Shown here one piece after another: positions 26,464-35,879 of a stretch of 64,000 nucleotides of DNA. The notes under the pieces are model-generated. The model searched no databases. It saw nothing but the letters and a program-made list of their open reading frames with translations, and was not told where the DNA came from. Both the position numbers and the translations under genes were made by a program. Source of the DNA: a bacterium (GTDB taxonomy: Bacteria > Bacteroidota > Bacteroidia > Cytophagales > Cyclobacteriaceae); NCBI GenBank assembly GCA_024743255.1, contig JANSWY010000022.1, positions 1-64,000 of the forward strand, given 5' to 3'. Within the stretch, counting starts at the first letter, position 1. Every line of letters begins with the position of its first letter.

Positions 26464-26501
26464 AACTCCTTAATCTTCAATTTACAAGATCTCAAAAAAC
26501 T

Positions 26502-26723
26502 ATGAAAACATTGAAAAGGAAGTGGTTAATATACGCAATTAGCGGGTTAGTTGTTTTTGGTTTTGGTCTATCCCTACTTGGTGAAGCAAATATTGAAAAA
26601 TTACAAAGACCAGATTCATGGCATTGGGTAGTATATGGAACAATAGCATTAATTGTTACAAACTCCGGATTATGCCTGTTTGGACAAGCTGTGGTACTTA
26701 GAGTTCAGATGTTAACTAAATGA
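26502..26723 (+). CDS. Small two-helix membrane protein, 73 aa
   Basis: A 73-residue protein with two hydrophobic segments (about 9-27 and 44-68) separated by a polar loop (EANIEKLQRPDSWHW). The N-terminus is basic (MKTLKRKW), consistent with an inner-membrane hairpin. It overlaps the convergent MpaB-family gene by 12 bases. I recall similar short proteins in Cytophagales but cannot name a family. Confidence 0.6.
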   Translation: MKTLKRKWLIYAISGLVVFGFGLSLLGEANIEKLQRPDSWHWVVYGTIALIVTNSGLCLFGQAVVLRVQMLTK

Positions 26724-27755
26724 GCGTGGTAAGTTTAATGAAGGTTTTTCATCTAGCTCTTTGATCATTTTATCATATTCCGCCAGTTGATTAGACTGCA
26801 TGTCGTTTGTTCCAAACAGATTTGATAATGTTCTGAAAGCTTTAAATACATTTCCCGCAGAACTTGCTTTGCTGCTTTCTATTCCAAGAATTGCAGCACA
26901 TTCATCACCTAAACTGAACTGGATTAAAGGTTCTATCCAAGATTTTAGGTCCTTTGCTTCAGGTTGCTCCTTCATTCCAGCAATCATAGCTGCTGTTAAA
27001 CTTCTACCTTCTTTGGATGTCCTCACTTCATGCTCATATATCTTTTTAGTTAGCCAGTGAGCTTCTTTCAATGTGTGAGGAATTAATAGCCCATCTAATC
27101 CCATGAGATAAGAGATATAATTCCAGAGATGTAAATATGCATCAGCTTCTTCATCAGATACTGTTATTCCCAGGTTTCTCATTCCTCTGATTGTGATAAG
27201 AGAGAATGCCATATTAGTTCCTGCCACATCCATCTGATTAACAGGATATCCATATGACTGATCCCAATCACCTTTCTTAATATAGTATCTAATCATACTG
27301 TGAATAAGCCGTACCTTTAATGCTGCTGCATAACCATTTCCCCAATCATCAAATGAGTTTGGTCGACAGCAGTCAAAAACAAATGTTGAGGTTTCTAGTA
27401 ATCTGTTATTGGTATCATTTAGAAGACGAGAGCTTGCCGCAAGGACTTTAGCGCCATTTGCATGAGCATAGCAATAAGGTAATGCAGCAAAACCTAATAA
27501 CGCCAAGATCTCCTTACAATTGGCAGCAAAGAAGTTTTGAGCTTTAACAATCTTATTCCAATCAAGCCAATCTGGTTCAGATGGAATTAAATCAAAATTT
27601 GAGATTAATGATAAGTCGGAGTTTGAATGGAGTTTAGAAACAATGTCCCTTAGTTCTGGAATCGTTTCGTTTGTCCAAATTGAATCCGAACCAAGATCAC
27701 CAATTGCTCTGAAATCAAGTATTTGATTGTTGCGAAGTATTTGATAAACACTCAT
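26712..27755 (-). CDS. MpaB/DUF2236-family oxygenase (rubber-oxygenase-like fold)
   Basis: A 347-residue, mainly helical protein of the 'oxygenase MpaB' family, which includes bacterial latex-clearing protein and the fungal mycophenolic acid enzyme. The diagnostic VRLIHSMIRYYI segment (RxxHxxxR) occurs near residue 155 and DVAGTNMAFSLITIRGMRN follows. Family members bind b-type haem. It begins 31 bases after a 268-residue unknown gene on the same strand, probably one transcript. The substrate is unknown. Confidence 0.75.
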   Translation of the reverse strand: MSVYQILRNNQILDFRAIGDLGSDSIWTNETIPELRDIVSKLHSNSDLSLISNFDLIPSEPDWLDWNKIVKAQNFFAANCKEILALLGFAALPYCYAHANGAKVLAASSRLLNDTNNRLLETSTFVFDCCRPNSFDDWGNGYAAALKVRLIHSMIRYYIKKGDWDQSYGYPVNQMDVAGTNMAFSLITIRGMRNLGITVSDEEADAYLHLWNYISYLMGLDGLLIPHTLKEAHWLTKKIYEHEVRTSKEGRSLTAAMIAGMKEQPEAKDLKSWIEPLIQFSLGDECAAILGIESSKASSAGNVFKAFRTLSNLFGTNDMQSNQLAEYDKMIKELDEKPSLNLPRSFS

Positions 27756-27786
27756 TCACAACATAACACGAAAAGATAGTAAGATG

Positions 27787-28593
27787 TTAGTACACCTGAT
27801 GAATTTGCATTGTACCATGCTTACCCAGGTGGTGGAAAACGCCATCTTCATATCTGAAGAATCTCACCGCCAGCACTAAAAATATACCTGTATTCTCGGC
27901 AACTGCTTTACCATTTTTAGCTGATATCTGAGCTGTAAATGGTTCAATTGGCATTTTTAATATTGGAAGCATTTGACTTTCATATGTACCAAATTCTCCG
28001 TGATCTTCTTCTTCCAATGGAAGATAAGTTCCAAGTTCCTCAGAAAATGCAAAATCTGATATTGAAACAAGACTTGCATTGATTTTAAAATTAGTAGCTT
28101 CCTCTGGAGCGATGAAAGCTGTTTTTGGAACAAACTCGGGGAAGTGAAGAATACTGTGTCCCCTGTGAGAACCCTGTCTTATAAAATACTTCGCATCGAA
28201 AGTCTTGCCAAAAGGGCACTCAGAGTTGAACTCAAAGCCTGTAAGGTTAGATCCATGCTTACTTAATTTCAATGGTCTTGTACCTGTTTTACCTTCTTCA
28301 AGCTTTGCAAGATTTCTAAACTGAGCCGTAAGTCTTCCAGAAACATATGTTTCACAAATCTCGGACATTCCTTCAGTTAAAGAATCTCTAAGTACTTTAG
28401 CCATCATTGAGGCTACTCCAAACTCTTTCTGGTTATTACGAAGTTCCTGATAAGTTTCTTTGTTTTTAATTTGGTCTGCCGTGGGACCTCCTTTACGAGC
28501 AATAACCGGATGGTCAACTCCTTTTAGATTATATACTCTGTATCCGCGTGGTGGTTTATTTACGTCATTGGTTAAATTAACATTAATGTCCAT
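27787..28593 (-). CDS. Uncharacterised Bacteroidota protein, 268 aa
   Basis: A soluble protein with no signal peptide. A Gly-rich basic N-terminal stretch (GYRVYNLKGVDHPVIARKGG, then GPTADQIKN) is followed by a helical segment and a C-terminal half of beta strands (TAFIAPEEA, then FKINASLVSISDF, then GIFLVLAVRFFRYEDG). I recall this pattern from a recurrent, unnamed Bacteroidota family. It is upstream of the MpaB-family oxygenase with a 31-base gap and so likely cotranscribed. No function can be assigned. Confidence 0.6.
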   Translation of the reverse strand: MDINVNLTNDVNKPPRGYRVYNLKGVDHPVIARKGGPTADQIKNKETYQELRNNQKEFGVASMMAKVLRDSLTEGMSEICETYVSGRLTAQFRNLAKLEEGKTGTRPLKLSKHGSNLTGFEFNSECPFGKTFDAKYFIRQGSHRGHSILHFPEFVPKTAFIAPEEATNFKINASLVSISDFAFSEELGTYLPLEEEDHGEFGTYESQMLPILKMPIEPFTAQISAKNGKAVAENTGIFLVLAVRFFRYEDGVFHHLGKHGTMQIHQVY

Positions 28594-28955
28594 AGGTAAG
28601 GAAGGTTCTAACTTTTTGATTATTAGTTAATTAATAGCAGGTGCTTAAATATATAACAATTGCAATAATTATAAAAGCCTAATTTTTAAAAAGTTAGGGT
28701 TGTCTACCAATTGTATTCCAAAAAAATCTGCAAAAACCCCCAAATTGCACAATGTTGTGAATTAGTTATGATTTATCGACATTAAACAAATATTAAATTG
28801 CATTCTACATAGTACCGTTAATGGCAAAACAACAGAATTGTAAGATAAGTGATATTTATTCGTTAATTTGACGCTGACAAAAATCAGTTTTTGCCAACTT
28901 ATTTATTTAATTCGAGTAAAAGAAAAGACGTATAACGGAACATACCATTTTTTAA
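28594..28955. other. AT-rich intergenic region between divergent genes
   Basis: 362 bases with no ORF above 25 codons. It holds the promoters for the leftward unknown protein and the rightward SulP gene, and a near-perfect inverted repeat at 28875-28896. No exact TAnnTTTG box was found. Confidence 0.5.
28875..28896. promoter_or_regulatory. Near-palindromic operator-like inverted repeat upstream of sulP
   Basis: TGACAAAAA and TTTTTGCCA form 8 of 9 pairs around TCAG. It lies 60-80 bases upstream of the SulP start, a position suited to a regulator site, but it could also be a chance AT-rich hairpin. Confidence 0.3.
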
Positions 28956-30554
28956 ATGTCAAACGATAAAAATAACCCCCTTAAAAACTTATCATCCGAT
29001 TTACCTGCCGGACTGGTAGTATTTCTTGTTGCCATTCCATTATGTCTCGGAATTGCGTTAGCATCTGGAGCTCCAATGTTTGCAGGACTGATTGCAGGAA
29101 TTGTTGGTGGAATTGTTGTTGGTTTTGCCAGTGGGTCTCAACTTTCAGTAAGTGGTCCAGCGGCGGGCCTTACTGTGATAGTTTTGAATGCAATTGATAG
29201 TCTGGGTACTTGGGAAGCATTTATCCTGGCCGTATTTCTTGCAGGCCTCATTCAATTGATCCTTGGTTTCCTTAGAGCAGGTGTAGTTGGGCACTACTTC
29301 CCCGCTTCTGTAATTAAAGGGATGCTGGCAGCAATTGGTTTAACACTTATATTGAAACAAATTCCACATGCCCTGGGAGATGATAAAGACTATGAAGGTG
29401 ATGACGCCTTTTGGCAGCCTGATGGGGAGAATACTTTTACAGAGATTATTCTGGCTGTTCAAAACATTTCAACTAGTGCATTAGTAATAAGCTTACTTTC
29501 TCTCGGAGTACTTATTCTTTGGGAACGAAAATTCATTAAGAGCATGTCATGGTCCAAAATTATACCTGGCCCATTGGTTGTTGTATTTATGGGTGTAGGA
29601 TTAAATGCACTTTTCAAAAGCTACAATCCGTCTTGGTACTTATCTGGAGATCACCTTGTGAACCTGCCAGTGTTCACCAGCTTTTCTGACTTTACTGGTG
29701 CGTTCAGTATACCTGATTTCTCTCAGTTAACAAATACAAAAGTTTATACTGTTGCTTTCACTATTGCAATTATTGCAAGTCTAGAAACACTATTAAGTTT
29801 GGATGCTGTGGATAAATTAGATCCGTATAAACGAATAGCACCTCAGAGCCGGGAGTTAAAAGCTCAAGGCCTTGGGAACATGGTATCAGGACTAATTGGA
29901 GGACTTCCTTTAACAGCTGTAATTGTTAGAAGTTCTGCTAATGTAGCATCCGGTGCAAAAACTAAGGCGTCTGCGGTTTTTCACGGTATACTTTTATTAG
30001 GTAGTGTATTAATAATTCCCAGGATTCTAAATTTAATTCCTCTAGCTTCTTTGGCTGCTATCCTACTAGTTGTTGGATATAAATTAACTAATCCAAAGAT
30101 CTTCAAACAAGCCATTAAGCAAGGTTGGTCTCAATTCATCCCATTCATTGTTACAATAGTCGCAATATTCTTCAGTGATCTCTTGATAGGTATTCTTGTT
30201 GGTATTGTTGTGGGAGTTGTATTTGTGGTTGTAACCAATGTGCATGAGGCATTGGAGGTAAAAATTGACGGAGACAAATACAACATCAAACTGATGAAGG
30301 ATGTATCATTCTTAAGTAAGGCCAAACTAAGAAGAACATTAGAAAATGTTCCGGAAGGATGTACAGTAGTATTCGATGGAAGTAAGTCAGTATTTGTAGA
30401 TCATGATATAATTGAAACTATCCAGGACTTTGAACATACGGCAGATTTTAACAATATTACTGTCATGTATATCAGGACAAAAGATGCCAAAGTACCACTA
30501 TTCAGTTCAAATAATTATCCTGATGATGAAAATAATCTGAAAGCCACAGCGTAG
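28956..30554 (+). CDS. SulP family inorganic anion transporter
   Basis: An inner-membrane SLC26/SulP transporter of 532 residues. The N-terminal LPAGLVVFLVAIPLCLGIAL motif with ASGAPMFAGL is canonical, followed by about twelve membrane segments up to residue 420 (including SGPAAGLTVIV and SLETLLSLDAVD). The C-terminal about 100 residues resemble a STAS domain (VPEGCTVVFDGSKSVFVD). Bacterial SulPs move sulfate, bicarbonate or other anions; many Bacteroidota copies sit beside a carbonic anhydrase, but none is present here. A 66-residue lipoprotein gene follows after 29 bases. Confidence 0.9.
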   Translation: MSNDKNNPLKNLSSDLPAGLVVFLVAIPLCLGIALASGAPMFAGLIAGIVGGIVVGFASGSQLSVSGPAAGLTVIVLNAIDSLGTWEAFILAVFLAGLIQLILGFLRAGVVGHYFPASVIKGMLAAIGLTLILKQIPHALGDDKDYEGDDAFWQPDGENTFTEIILAVQNISTSALVISLLSLGVLILWERKFIKSMSWSKIIPGPLVVVFMGVGLNALFKSYNPSWYLSGDHLVNLPVFTSFSDFTGAFSIPDFSQLTNTKVYTVAFTIAIIASLETLLSLDAVDKLDPYKRIAPQSRELKAQGLGNMVSGLIGGLPLTAVIVRSSANVASGAKTKASAVFHGILLLGSVLIIPRILNLIPLASLAAILLVVGYKLTNPKIFKQAIKQGWSQFIPFIVTIVAIFFSDLLIGILVGIVVGVVFVVVTNVHEALEVKIDGDKYNIKLMKDVSFLSKAKLRRTLENVPEGCTVVFDGSKSVFVDHDIIETIQDFEHTADFNNITVMYIRTKDAKVPLFSSNNYPDDENNLKATA

Positions 30555-30583
30555 AATATACATCAAAGTATTACTTTACGATC

Positions 30584-30784
30584 ATGTTGAGCAGCTTAAA
30601 GGTAACGATATATAAATTTTTAGCCGCATACATAATAGTGTGCGGCTGCCTTTTTTCTGGCTGTTCCAGACCTACAACTAAAAGGATTAAGACAATCAAA
30701 CCAATTGCTCGTCACAGGTATTACAATCCAAAACGTGACAAGTACCGAAAACGAACCAGAACGGTTGTCAAAAGACTTAATTAA
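30584..30784 (+). CDS. Small basic lipoprotein, 66 aa
   Basis: A short protein with a lipobox (CLFSGC, Cys27) after a hydrophobic stretch. The mature part is very rich in Arg/Lys/Tyr (RHRYYNPKRDKYRKRTRTVV), so the mature pI would be extreme. It lies between SulP and the GGT gene, only six bases before the GGT start, so the pair is probably one operon. The basic tail may bind anionic polymers; this is inference. Confidence 0.6.
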   Translation: MLSSLKVTIYKFLAAYIIVCGCLFSGCSRPTTKRIKTIKPIARHRYYNPKRDKYRKRTRTVVKRLN

Positions 30785-30790
30785 GCCAAC

Positions 30791-32482
30791 GTGAAATACT
30801 TCCCATTTTTGCTAGCTCTACTAATTGTGGGCTGCCAGAATACTAAAACAGGATATCAAGATCAGAAAACAGGCACTATGGGAGATTCTGCCATGGTTGT
30901 TACTACACACCCACTTGCTACTCAAGTTGGTTTGGAAGTTTTAAGAAATGGAGGTAATGCCATTGATGCCGCAATTGCAATTCAATTCTCTCTAGCTGTG
31001 GTTTACCCGGTTGCTGGTAATATTGGAGGCGGTGGGTTTGCTGTAATTAGAACTAAAGATGGAGACTTCCACACATTGGATTTCCGTGAAAAAGCACCGA
31101 AAAGAGCTTACCGCGATATGTTTCTTGATAGAGATGGTAATGTGGTGGAAGGATCAAGTACTCTTGGGCATAAAGCGGCTGGAGTACCAGGAACGGTAGA
31201 CGGTATGTTCAAGCTTCATGAGAAGTTTGGTTCTGTTCCGATGGAGGATTTAATTCAACCTGCAATAAACCAAGCAGTAGCAGGAGTAGAAATTAGTTCT
31301 TTCGATGCATTTAATATTAATAAATACCAGGAAGCATTTAGAGAGGTTAATAGAGATAGTATTCACTTCCTTAAAAATGGAGAGTGGAAGGAAGGAGATT
31401 CATTATTTCACAATGAACTTGCCGGAACACTATCATTTATCCGCGACTTTGGGCGGGATGGGTTTTATGGTGGTCTTGTTGCCAATCAAATTGTGGCGGA
31501 ATGTCTTACAAATGGTGGCTTTATATCAAAAGAAGATTTAAGAGATTATAATGCTGTTTGGAGAGAACCTATCGTTGGAGAGTATAGAGGATATAAAGTA
31601 GTTTCTATGCCACCTCCAAGCAGCGGTGGAGTTGCAATAATGCAGCTACTTCAAGGTGCTGAGGAATATCCAATCAATAAATGGGGTCACAACTCACCTG
31701 ATGCCATTCACCTCATGACAGAGCTGGAACGCAGAGTTTATGCCGACAGGGCCACATTTCTCGGAGACCCTGATCACTATGATGTTCCTACCAAAATGTT
31801 GCTTAGTGAAGATTATAACGAGGAGAGATTTGATAATATCGATTTGAAGGCAGCCACACCTTCTGAAGATATCAAAGAAGGAAAAGTTGATATCATCGAA
31901 TCGGTAGAGACAACTCACTTTTCAGTAGTCGATAAATGGGGAAATGCCGTAAGCCTGACTACAACGCTAAATGGATACTTTGGCTGTAAAGTGATGGTAA
32001 AAGGAGCGGGTTTTTTCTTAAACAATGAAATGGATGATTTTAGTGCTAAACCAGGCGTTCCCAATTATTTTGGACTAGTGGGAGCAGAAGCCAATGCAAT
32101 AAAACCTGAGAAAAGAATGCTAAGCTCTATGACTCCTACGATCGTTGAAAAGGATGGAGAACTTTCAATGGTGATAGGAACCCCGGGAGGAGCAACCATA
32201 ATTACTTCGGTATTCCAAACTATTCTAAATGTTGTAGATCACGGAATGACCATGCAAGAGGCTATCAACGTACCCAAAGTACATCATCAATGGCTTCCTG
32301 ATCGTATATTGTATGAGAGAAGCCAATTAGATACCGCAACAATAATCCAACTAATTGAAATGGGGCATGACGTAGAAGATCGTGGTGCCTTAGGCAGAAT
32401 GGACTGTATATTGGTTCATCCTAATGGTCAAATTGAAGGAGCCACTGATCGTAGAGGTGGCGGAGCAGCAATGGGTTATTAA
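30791..32482 (+). CDS. ggt: Gamma-glutamyltransferase, lipoprotein form, GTG start
   Basis: An N-terminal-nucleophile hydrolase that transfers or hydrolyses the gamma-glutamyl bond of glutathione and similar peptides in the periplasm. The GTG at 30791 opens a signal peptide with lipobox VGC (Cys15), so the enzyme is lipid-anchored. Family motifs include NGGNAIDAAIAI, VAGNIGGGGFAV, PPPSSGG, and the autocatalytic cleavage site before Thr374 in VETTHFSVVD, followed by NNEMDDFSAKPGVPN. At 563 residues it is a full-length precursor that self-cleaves into two subunits. The stop abuts the stop of the convergent OmpA gene. Confidence 0.92.
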   Translation: MKYFPFLLALLIVGCQNTKTGYQDQKTGTMGDSAMVVTTHPLATQVGLEVLRNGGNAIDAAIAIQFSLAVVYPVAGNIGGGGFAVIRTKDGDFHTLDFREKAPKRAYRDMFLDRDGNVVEGSSTLGHKAAGVPGTVDGMFKLHEKFGSVPMEDLIQPAINQAVAGVEISSFDAFNINKYQEAFREVNRDSIHFLKNGEWKEGDSLFHNELAGTLSFIRDFGRDGFYGGLVANQIVAECLTNGGFISKEDLRDYNAVWREPIVGEYRGYKVVSMPPPSSGGVAIMQLLQGAEEYPINKWGHNSPDAIHLMTELERRVYADRATFLGDPDHYDVPTKMLLSEDYNEERFDNIDLKAATPSEDIKEGKVDIIESVETTHFSVVDKWGNAVSLTTTLNGYFGCKVMVKGAGFFLNNEMDDFSAKPGVPNYFGLVGAEANAIKPEKRMLSSMTPTIVEKDGELSMVIGTPGGATIITSVFQTILNVVDHGMTMQEAINVPKVHHQWLPDRILYERSQLDTATIIQLIEMGHDVEDRGALGRMDCILVHPNGQIEGATDRRGGGAAMGY

Positions 32483-34102
32483 CTACTCAACAATACTGAA
32501 TTCTACTCTCCTATTCATTTTTCTTGTTTCTTCAGATGCATTACTTGCGATCGGTTTTGTTCCACCATATCCCTTACCTGAGATTCTTTTGCTATTGATT
32601 CCTTTCTCAACCAAATATCTCTTAACCGCATCCACACGGTGCTGCGATAATTCAATGCTTGCTTTTGAGTTTCCTGTGTTATCTGTATGCCCTGAAAGAA
32701 AGATCTTGATATCAGGGTTATCGGTCATCATTTGTACCAGTAAGTCCAGTTCGCTTTCAGAACCTTTTAGAAATACATCTTTGGCTCTTTCAAATAATAC
32801 ATGCTTTAGCGTAATCGTATTACCTACTACAAGAGGTTCAAGTTCAATCACAAAATTCTCCTGAGCAAGAATATCGTCGGAACTCATAGCTTCTTTATAG
32901 GTCAGGTATTTTTCCTTTTTTGATATTAATTCAAGGAATGAACCGCTAGGAACATCTAACTCAAAAGTACCGTCCCCCATTGTTTCAAGCGACAAAGCCG
33001 TGCCTCCTTGCTCTATCTTAATATTCAGTTCACTTCTGATTCCCGATTTAGTTTTGGCGTCAACCACTTTACCAGTAATTCTTACAAAACCAGGAGCCAA
33101 TTCTTGTTTAGCCGGCTCCTCAAGGACAATTGTAGTGGTATCCTTTCCAATACTTATTCTTTTGATATCTCCATATCCATCGGAATTCTGTGTTGATGTC
33201 AGGTATGCAATATCTGCTCCTGGAAGAAATGAAAAAGAGTGTTCTGCTCCCTCAGAATTGATCCTAGATGAAAGGCTTACTGGAGTTGACCAATTTTTCC
33301 AACCCTCGCCCATTCGTTCACTGATGTATAAATCAAAGCTTCCTTCACCAGAGTGACCATTTGAAGAGAATATCAAATACTTATTATCTGGAGATATAAA
33401 ACCACTTAATTCCTGAAAAGGTGTATTGATACTTTTACCTACATTTTTCAATTCACCCCAATTCCCGTTTTCCATTAACTCAGAAACATAAACGTCCTCA
33501 ACTCCATAAGTCCCAAGTGATTGCAGACACAGCACAAGATGTTGTCCATCAGCTGCCACTGACCCTGAAATAAACATAGAATTCTTTTTGAAATAGGGGA
33601 TTTCCAGGTTTATAGGTTTCTGCCATTTTCCATTTCTATACTCTGATATTGAAATTCCATTGGAAGAATAGATATTTTGATTTCCATATTGTTGCGCAAT
33701 CAACATGTACTTCCCTCCGTTTATGAAACCTAGAATTGAATTAATAAATTCAGTATTGACAGGAGCCCCAATATTCGTTGGCTCGGACCATCCAGAAACA
33801 CTATCATAGCGACTAAACCAGATGTCACCCAGATCCTGAATTCCTTTTACATTGTCGGGGTGGTTCGCTCTTTCAAAGTAAAGGTCTGTACCATTTGGAT
33901 GTAATACCGGGTTTCGTTCATAGTAAATTGAATTCAGATTTGAAATTGATTCCAAATCTCCAGAGAACTCAATTTGAGCTTGACTAACCAATGGATAGAT
34001 CGTAAGAATTACAAAAGTTATTAAAACAAGGCTTAGTTTCGAATTCTGCACTTTTCCAATATTTACTTTCACTAAATCTGTAATATTTCTTGTTTTTATC
34101 AC
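32483..34102 (-). CDS. OmpA family protein with PD40 beta-propeller
   Basis: A 539-residue envelope protein. A long basic n-region with signal peptide (1-43, SQAQ) precedes a PD40/WD40-like propeller (about 60-330, with repeats such as NGTDLYFERANH and DNKYLIFSSNGHSGEGSFDL). A short carboxypeptidase-regulatory-like domain follows (about 345-410, GKVVDAKTKSGI), then an OmpA peptidoglycan-binding domain (about 430-539, LSGHTDNTGNSKASIELSQHR). This resembles the PorE architecture of T9SS but without the N-terminal TPR block. It should bind peptidoglycan from the outer membrane side. Confidence 0.85.
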   Translation of the reverse strand: MIKTRNITDLVKVNIGKVQNSKLSLVLITFVILTIYPLVSQAQIEFSGDLESISNLNSIYYERNPVLHPNGTDLYFERANHPDNVKGIQDLGDIWFSRYDSVSGWSEPTNIGAPVNTEFINSILGFINGGKYMLIAQQYGNQNIYSSNGISISEYRNGKWQKPINLEIPYFKKNSMFISGSVAADGQHLVLCLQSLGTYGVEDVYVSELMENGNWGELKNVGKSINTPFQELSGFISPDNKYLIFSSNGHSGEGSFDLYISERMGEGWKNWSTPVSLSSRINSEGAEHSFSFLPGADIAYLTSTQNSDGYGDIKRISIGKDTTTIVLEEPAKQELAPGFVRITGKVVDAKTKSGIRSELNIKIEQGGTALSLETMGDGTFELDVPSGSFLELISKKEKYLTYKEAMSSDDILAQENFVIELEPLVVGNTITLKHVLFERAKDVFLKGSESELDLLVQMMTDNPDIKIFLSGHTDNTGNSKASIELSQHRVDAVKRYLVEKGINSKRISGKGYGGTKPIASNASEETRKMNRRVEFSIVE

Positions 34103-34208
34103 TTTTTTTATGTTATTTTATAATTCTGCAAAAAACCTAAACTTATAAAAATTGTCGTTATTTACAACGACTAGGAGTATTTGCAAGTGTCTTGAATAAA
34201 ATTTATTT

Positions 34209-34240
34209 ACCCGGTAAACCTTTTATCGGGTTTATTTTTT
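34209..34240. terminator. Terminator-like hairpin between two leftward genes
   Basis: ACCCGGTAAA pairs with TTTATCGGGT (one G-T pair) around a three-base loop. The T-run lies on the right (plus) side, but the only flanking genes are leftward. The minus-strand reading gives only a weak T-rich end, so its role is uncertain. Confidence 0.4.
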
Positions 34241-35160
34241 TAATAGCCTTTGCTCTTACTCACTTCATGTATTACATCTCTTCCTTCCACCATTCTTCGG
34301 TAATTATCATAGATAATTGGAACAGCTGCCTTAGGATTTGTAATACTGGCATTATGAGGTGTCAATTTCACTTTTGGATGGTCCCATAATGGACTGGATT
34401 CCGGGAGTGGTTCTACCTCAAACACATCAATAAACGCTCCATTCAATTTACCATTATCCAGAGCTTCCAAAATGTCAACTTCCTTTTGCTGAAACCCTCT
34501 CCCAACACTTATTAGGTAACAGGGTTTTTCCAGTCTATTAAACAACGAATGAGACAAGTATCCACGTGTCTCCTCAGTCATAGGTAATAAACACACTAAA
34601 ACATTAATTTCCCTAAAGAATCCTCCAGGATCATCCTCAATATGAGAGGTCACACCCTCAATGTTTTTCCTTGATTTACTTAATCCATGAACTTCAAATC
34701 CAAGGTGTACTAGTTTAGTAGCAACATCCGAACCTAATACCCCCAATCCCAATATTCCAATTTTCACTTCTCTTTCAGGGAAAGTTGCCTGGTCCCAAAC
34801 CTTGTTGTTCTGGTCAACCTCAAACTTCTCCATCATCCTATGATGTTGAAGCACTGCCATTATAACATAATTACTCATGGAAGTTGAGATGGTGTCACTA
34901 ACAATTCGTGTTACGGGTATTTCTGGTAGTTCTGGGTCATTCAGAATGTGATCAACACCCGCACCCATTGAGCAGATTAATTTGAGGTTTGAGAATTGCT
35001 TTAAGCAACCATATGGATGTAACCACAAAATTGCACAGTTCACGTTCTCAGGATTCTTCACGTTTGGGTAGATTTCGATATCCAAAGAATTATCCAATTC
35101 CAGCAACTCATTTTTCCATATCTGGCCATCCCTAGTGGGAGCAATAATTACAATACTCAT
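34240..35160 (-). CDS. D-2-hydroxyacid dehydrogenase (glyoxylate/hydroxypyruvate reductase GhrA-like)
   Basis: A cytoplasmic NAD(P)-dependent oxidoreductase of 306 residues. The dinucleotide-binding motif GILGLGVLGSDVA is near residue 138. The catalytic Arg is in SVGRGFQQ, the Glu in FEVEPLPESSPLW and the His in TPHNAS. The length and the ESSPLWDHP segment match GhrA-type reductases rather than phosphoglycerate dehydrogenase. It follows the glycosylase gene by 41 bases on the same strand, possibly cotranscribed. Confidence 0.85.
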   Translation of the reverse strand: MSIVIIAPTRDGQIWKNELLELDNSLDIEIYPNVKNPENVNCAILWLHPYGCLKQFSNLKLICSMGAGVDHILNDPELPEIPVTRIVSDTISTSMSNYVIMAVLQHHRMMEKFEVDQNNKVWDQATFPEREVKIGILGLGVLGSDVATKLVHLGFEVHGLSKSRKNIEGVTSHIEDDPGGFFREINVLVCLLPMTEETRGYLSHSLFNRLEKPCYLISVGRGFQQKEVDILEALDNGKLNGAFIDVFEVEPLPESSPLWDHPKVKLTPHNASITNPKAAVPIIYDNYRRMVEGRDVIHEVSKSKGY

Positions 35161-35201
35161 ATCACTTTGAAGAAATCACTTGCAAATTATCCAAGAACAA
35201 A

Positions 35202-35801
35202 CTAAAAATTGGGCTTACTAACCCATTTATTATCTTTCATTACAAATCTCCATGGGAGAAGCGCATCTTCTTCTGCAAAATCAACACCTACTCGTTTGCG
35301 CGCTTCAGTATTGAACCCATCAAAACCTTTATCTTCGATCCAGATTTCATTACCCTCAAACAAGCTCATGGAATCATGCCGGCGATCTATTCCCAATGCC
35401 TTTGCCATACTTCCAGGCCCAGATGTAAGAGCTACTTTCGATCTCGACATTCCCCGTCTATCTTCCATAACTTCAATTCCTTCCATAGGTTCAATTGCTC
35501 TGATTAGGACGGCATCAGCAAAATTCTTCTGGTTTGTTACAACGTTAAATAGGTTATGAATTCCATAACATAAATAAACATAGGAGAAGCCACCTGTTCC
35601 ATACATTACTTCAGTTCGTGGAGTTCTTTTATTATATGCATGACAAGCCTTATCTGTTCTACCATTGTATGCCTCAGACTCCACAATTATCCCTGAAGTC
35701 AGTTGACCGTTCATATTGGTGCATAGTACCTTGCCAATCAATTCGCGTGCAATTTGCACCACATCTTCCCGTTCATAAAATTCTCGCGACAATTTACCCA
35801 T
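35202..35801 (-). CDS. DNA-3-methyladenine glycosylase (AAG/MPG family)
   Basis: A base-excision repair enzyme of 199 residues that removes alkylated purines. Motifs include ARELIGKVL, the catalytic Glu in VESEAYNG, the DNA-binding HAYNKRTPRTEVMYG segment and YLCYGIHNLFNVV. A TSGPGSMAKALGI motif matches the family's late helix. The length fits bacterial AAG homologues. It is upstream of a 2-hydroxyacid dehydrogenase without an obvious functional link. Confidence 0.93.
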   Translation of the reverse strand: MGKLSREFYEREDVVQIARELIGKVLCTNMNGQLTSGIIVESEAYNGRTDKACHAYNKRTPRTEVMYGTGGFSYVYLCYGIHNLFNVVTNQKNFADAVLIRAIEPMEGIEVMEDRRGMSRSKVALTSGPGSMAKALGIDRRHDSMSLFEGNEIWIEDKGFDGFNTEARKRVGVDFAEEDALLPWRFVMKDNKWVSKPNF

Positions 35802-35879
35802 GTTTAACTTTTCAATAACTTTTCGGGATACCTAAAAACATTATAATTGTACTCGAAAATTAAACAAACCTATTATACC

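Noticed and set aside
34192..34389. Rightward ORF of 65 codons near the hairpin at 34209
   Set aside because: It is antisense to the hydroxyacid dehydrogenase and starts in the non-coding hairpin; no family resemblance.
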